NCBI GenBank assembly: GCA_049601975.1
Contig: JBMYRC010000058.1
Location: 1 to 24,074, forward strand
Direction: 5' to 3'
Length of the DNA stretch: 24,074 nt
DNA from: UBA6544 sp049601975
GTDB lineage: Bacteria > Pseudomonadota > Alphaproteobacteria > UBA8366
Positions 23,010-24,074 of this stretch are shown piece by piece (positions within the stretch are counted from its first letter, which is position 1; each line of letters starts with the position of its first letter). The notes beneath the pieces were generated by a model, which had not been told where the DNA came from, made no database searches, and was given only the letters and a program-made list of their open reading frames with translations. The translations under genes and the position numbers were made by a program.

Positions 23010-24074
23010 CTAATTGATTTGGCGCGTTTCGGGAAACAGAATTCGGACGGTCGTGCCCTGATTTAATTGGCTTTCCAACGTAAGTTCGCCATCTAGCAAT
23101 TCGACCAGTGACTTCGAGATGGAAAGTCCGAGACGGGTTCGCTCCGGCGACAGATTTATTGCCGAGTTCCCTTGGCCGAACGGCAGTAGAACTGCTGTGA
23201 GTTCCGATTGATCCATCCCGATTCCCGTATCGCTGACCGATACTTCTAAACGACCGTCGTTGTTTATGCAGCCACTGACATTAATGCGACCGTTCTTTAG
23301 GGTGAATTTGACCGCGTTTGCGAGCAAGTTTAACAAAATTTGTTTTACAGCTCTCTCATCACCGAGCAGTTTCGGCAAATCGGCCGCGAAATCCAGAGAC
23401 GCGTCGACACCCGGGGTCCATAATCGAGGGTGCAATAGTTCCAATGAAGAGCGCGCCATCAATCCGACATAAACTGGATAGTTTTCCAATTCGAGTTTTC
23501 CGGCTTCGATTTTCGAGATATCCAGAATATCGTTGATGATGCCCTACAGATGGTGGGCACTGGATTAAATATTGTCGATGTATTCTCGATATCGATTGCT
23601 GCCAAACGGGCCGAACATTTCCTGCGACATGGTCTCTGAGAAGCCAGTGATTGCGTTCATTGGCGTTAGCAACTCATGGCTCATATTTGCGAAGAAATCG
23701 GACTTCGCCTGATTGGCGATTTCGGTTCGTTCGATTGCCGATTCGAGTTCGAGTTCCGTCCGTTTGAGGGCGGTAATGTCTTCCTTGATAACTGCGATAT
23801 GGGTGGTCGAATCCGTATTGTCGAGGACATTCAAAATCGTTACGCTTTCCCAGTACTTCTCGCCCGTCTTGCGCATGTTGAGGCGGCTATTTTACCAACT
23901 TCCCTCATCGGCTAATGCCTGAAAAATTTGTGATGAAATTTGCCCATCATTATCGACGAACAGTGCCGTCAATTCGGTGCCGATTGTTTCTGTCGGTGTG
24001 TTACCGGTCATCTCGGTGTACTGTTGATTGACGTACTGGATGGTCCCATCACGATCCGCAATCGCAATCGCAAT
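23010..24074 (-). pseudogene. PAS-sensor hybrid-type histidine kinase, broken by three in-frame stops, partial at window edge
   Basis: All pieces are in one frame from 24074 to a TAA at 23010. In order: a PAS domain (AIADRDGTIQYVNQQYTEMT), a PAC-like segment (MRKTGEKYWESVTI), the dimerisation/phospho-acceptor region (ANMSHELLTPMNAITGFSE), INDILDISKIEAGKLEL, and the ATPase domain with N box LLNLLANAVKFT, G1 SDTGIGMD and GLSISKSLVELLDGELTLES. Stops fall at 23892-23894 (TAA), 23565-23567 (TAA) and 23544-23546 (TAG). Catalytic motifs are also altered: SHELRTP is SHELLTP, KFTP is KFTL, and GTGLGL is RTRLGL. Substitutions rather than frameshifts caused the breaks. The 5' end lies outside the window. 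A receiver domain is not present. Confidence 0.9.

Noticed and set aside
23544..23894. Stop codon reassignment (TAA/TAG as Gln) to explain the kinase
   Set aside because: Neighbouring intact genes end at TAA and TAG and have no internal ones, and catalytic motifs of the kinase are degraded as well.
24058..24074. GCAATC hexamer repeat at the right edge as a microsatellite
   Set aside because: Fewer than three full copies, coding for Ile-Ala in the PAS strand; too short to call.

Overview
The window is a flagellar gene cluster followed by a short accessory region. It is almost certainly from an alphaproteobacterium with a polar flagellum; a Rhodospirillales-like lineage is my guess. The evidence is the gene order hook genes - sciP-like gene - fliF-fliG-fliH-fliN-motA-flbD-flhA-flhF, a FlbD-type sigma-54 activator with a non-canonical receiver domain, a DUF1153/SciP-type CtrA inhibitor relic, a CtrA-like box, and clear sigma-54 -24/-12 promoters. 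FlhF suggests polar placement. No tRNA, rRNA, insertion sequence or CRISPR array was seen.

Layout. Bases 10-1769 (+ strand): fliI and fliJ. Bases 1782-13481 (- strand, read right to left): one tightly packed operon, fliF-fliG-fliH-fliN-motA-flbD-flhA-flhF-(FliK-like)-(QueF-like). The last gene is a small T-fold protein that resembles the queuosine enzyme QueF but lacks its catalytic motif. Bases 13482-14271: the fliF control region and a damaged sciP-like gene, with a CtrA-like box in front. Bases 14272-18054 (- strand): a hook operon fliK-flgD-flgE with a near-consensus sigma-54 promoter at its head and an intrinsic terminator at its end. Bases 18346-18983: flaG with its own sigma-54 promoter and a structured leader. 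Bases 18984-19365: non-coding, rich in palindromes. Bases 19366-24074: a PhyH-type dioxygenase (+), then on the - strand a type II HAD hydrolase, a small lipoprotein that has lost its stop codon and reads into it, a beta-propeller glycosidase-like protein, a NeuD-like sugar O-acyltransferase, and a PAS histidine kinase pseudogene that runs off the right edge.

How it fits together. The early operon makes the MS ring (FliF), part of the rotor/C-ring (FliG, FliN), export apparatus parts (FliH, FliI, FliJ, FlhA), a stator subunit (MotA), the placement GTPase (FlhF) and the regulator FlbD. FlbD would then switch on the sigma-54 promoters of fliK-flgD-flgE and flaG. A recurring inverted repeat, GGCAA-N3-TTGCC and relatives, lies upstream of fliF, fliK and flaG and is a good candidate for the FlbD site. 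FliM, MotB, flagellin and rod genes are not in the window.

The most notable points are the catalytically degenerate QueF-like gene, the shared palindrome linking the three promoter regions, and three separately damaged genes: sciP (frameshift plus probable internal deletion), the lipoprotein (probable frameshift producing a fusion) and the kinase (three in-frame stops plus altered catalytic motifs).
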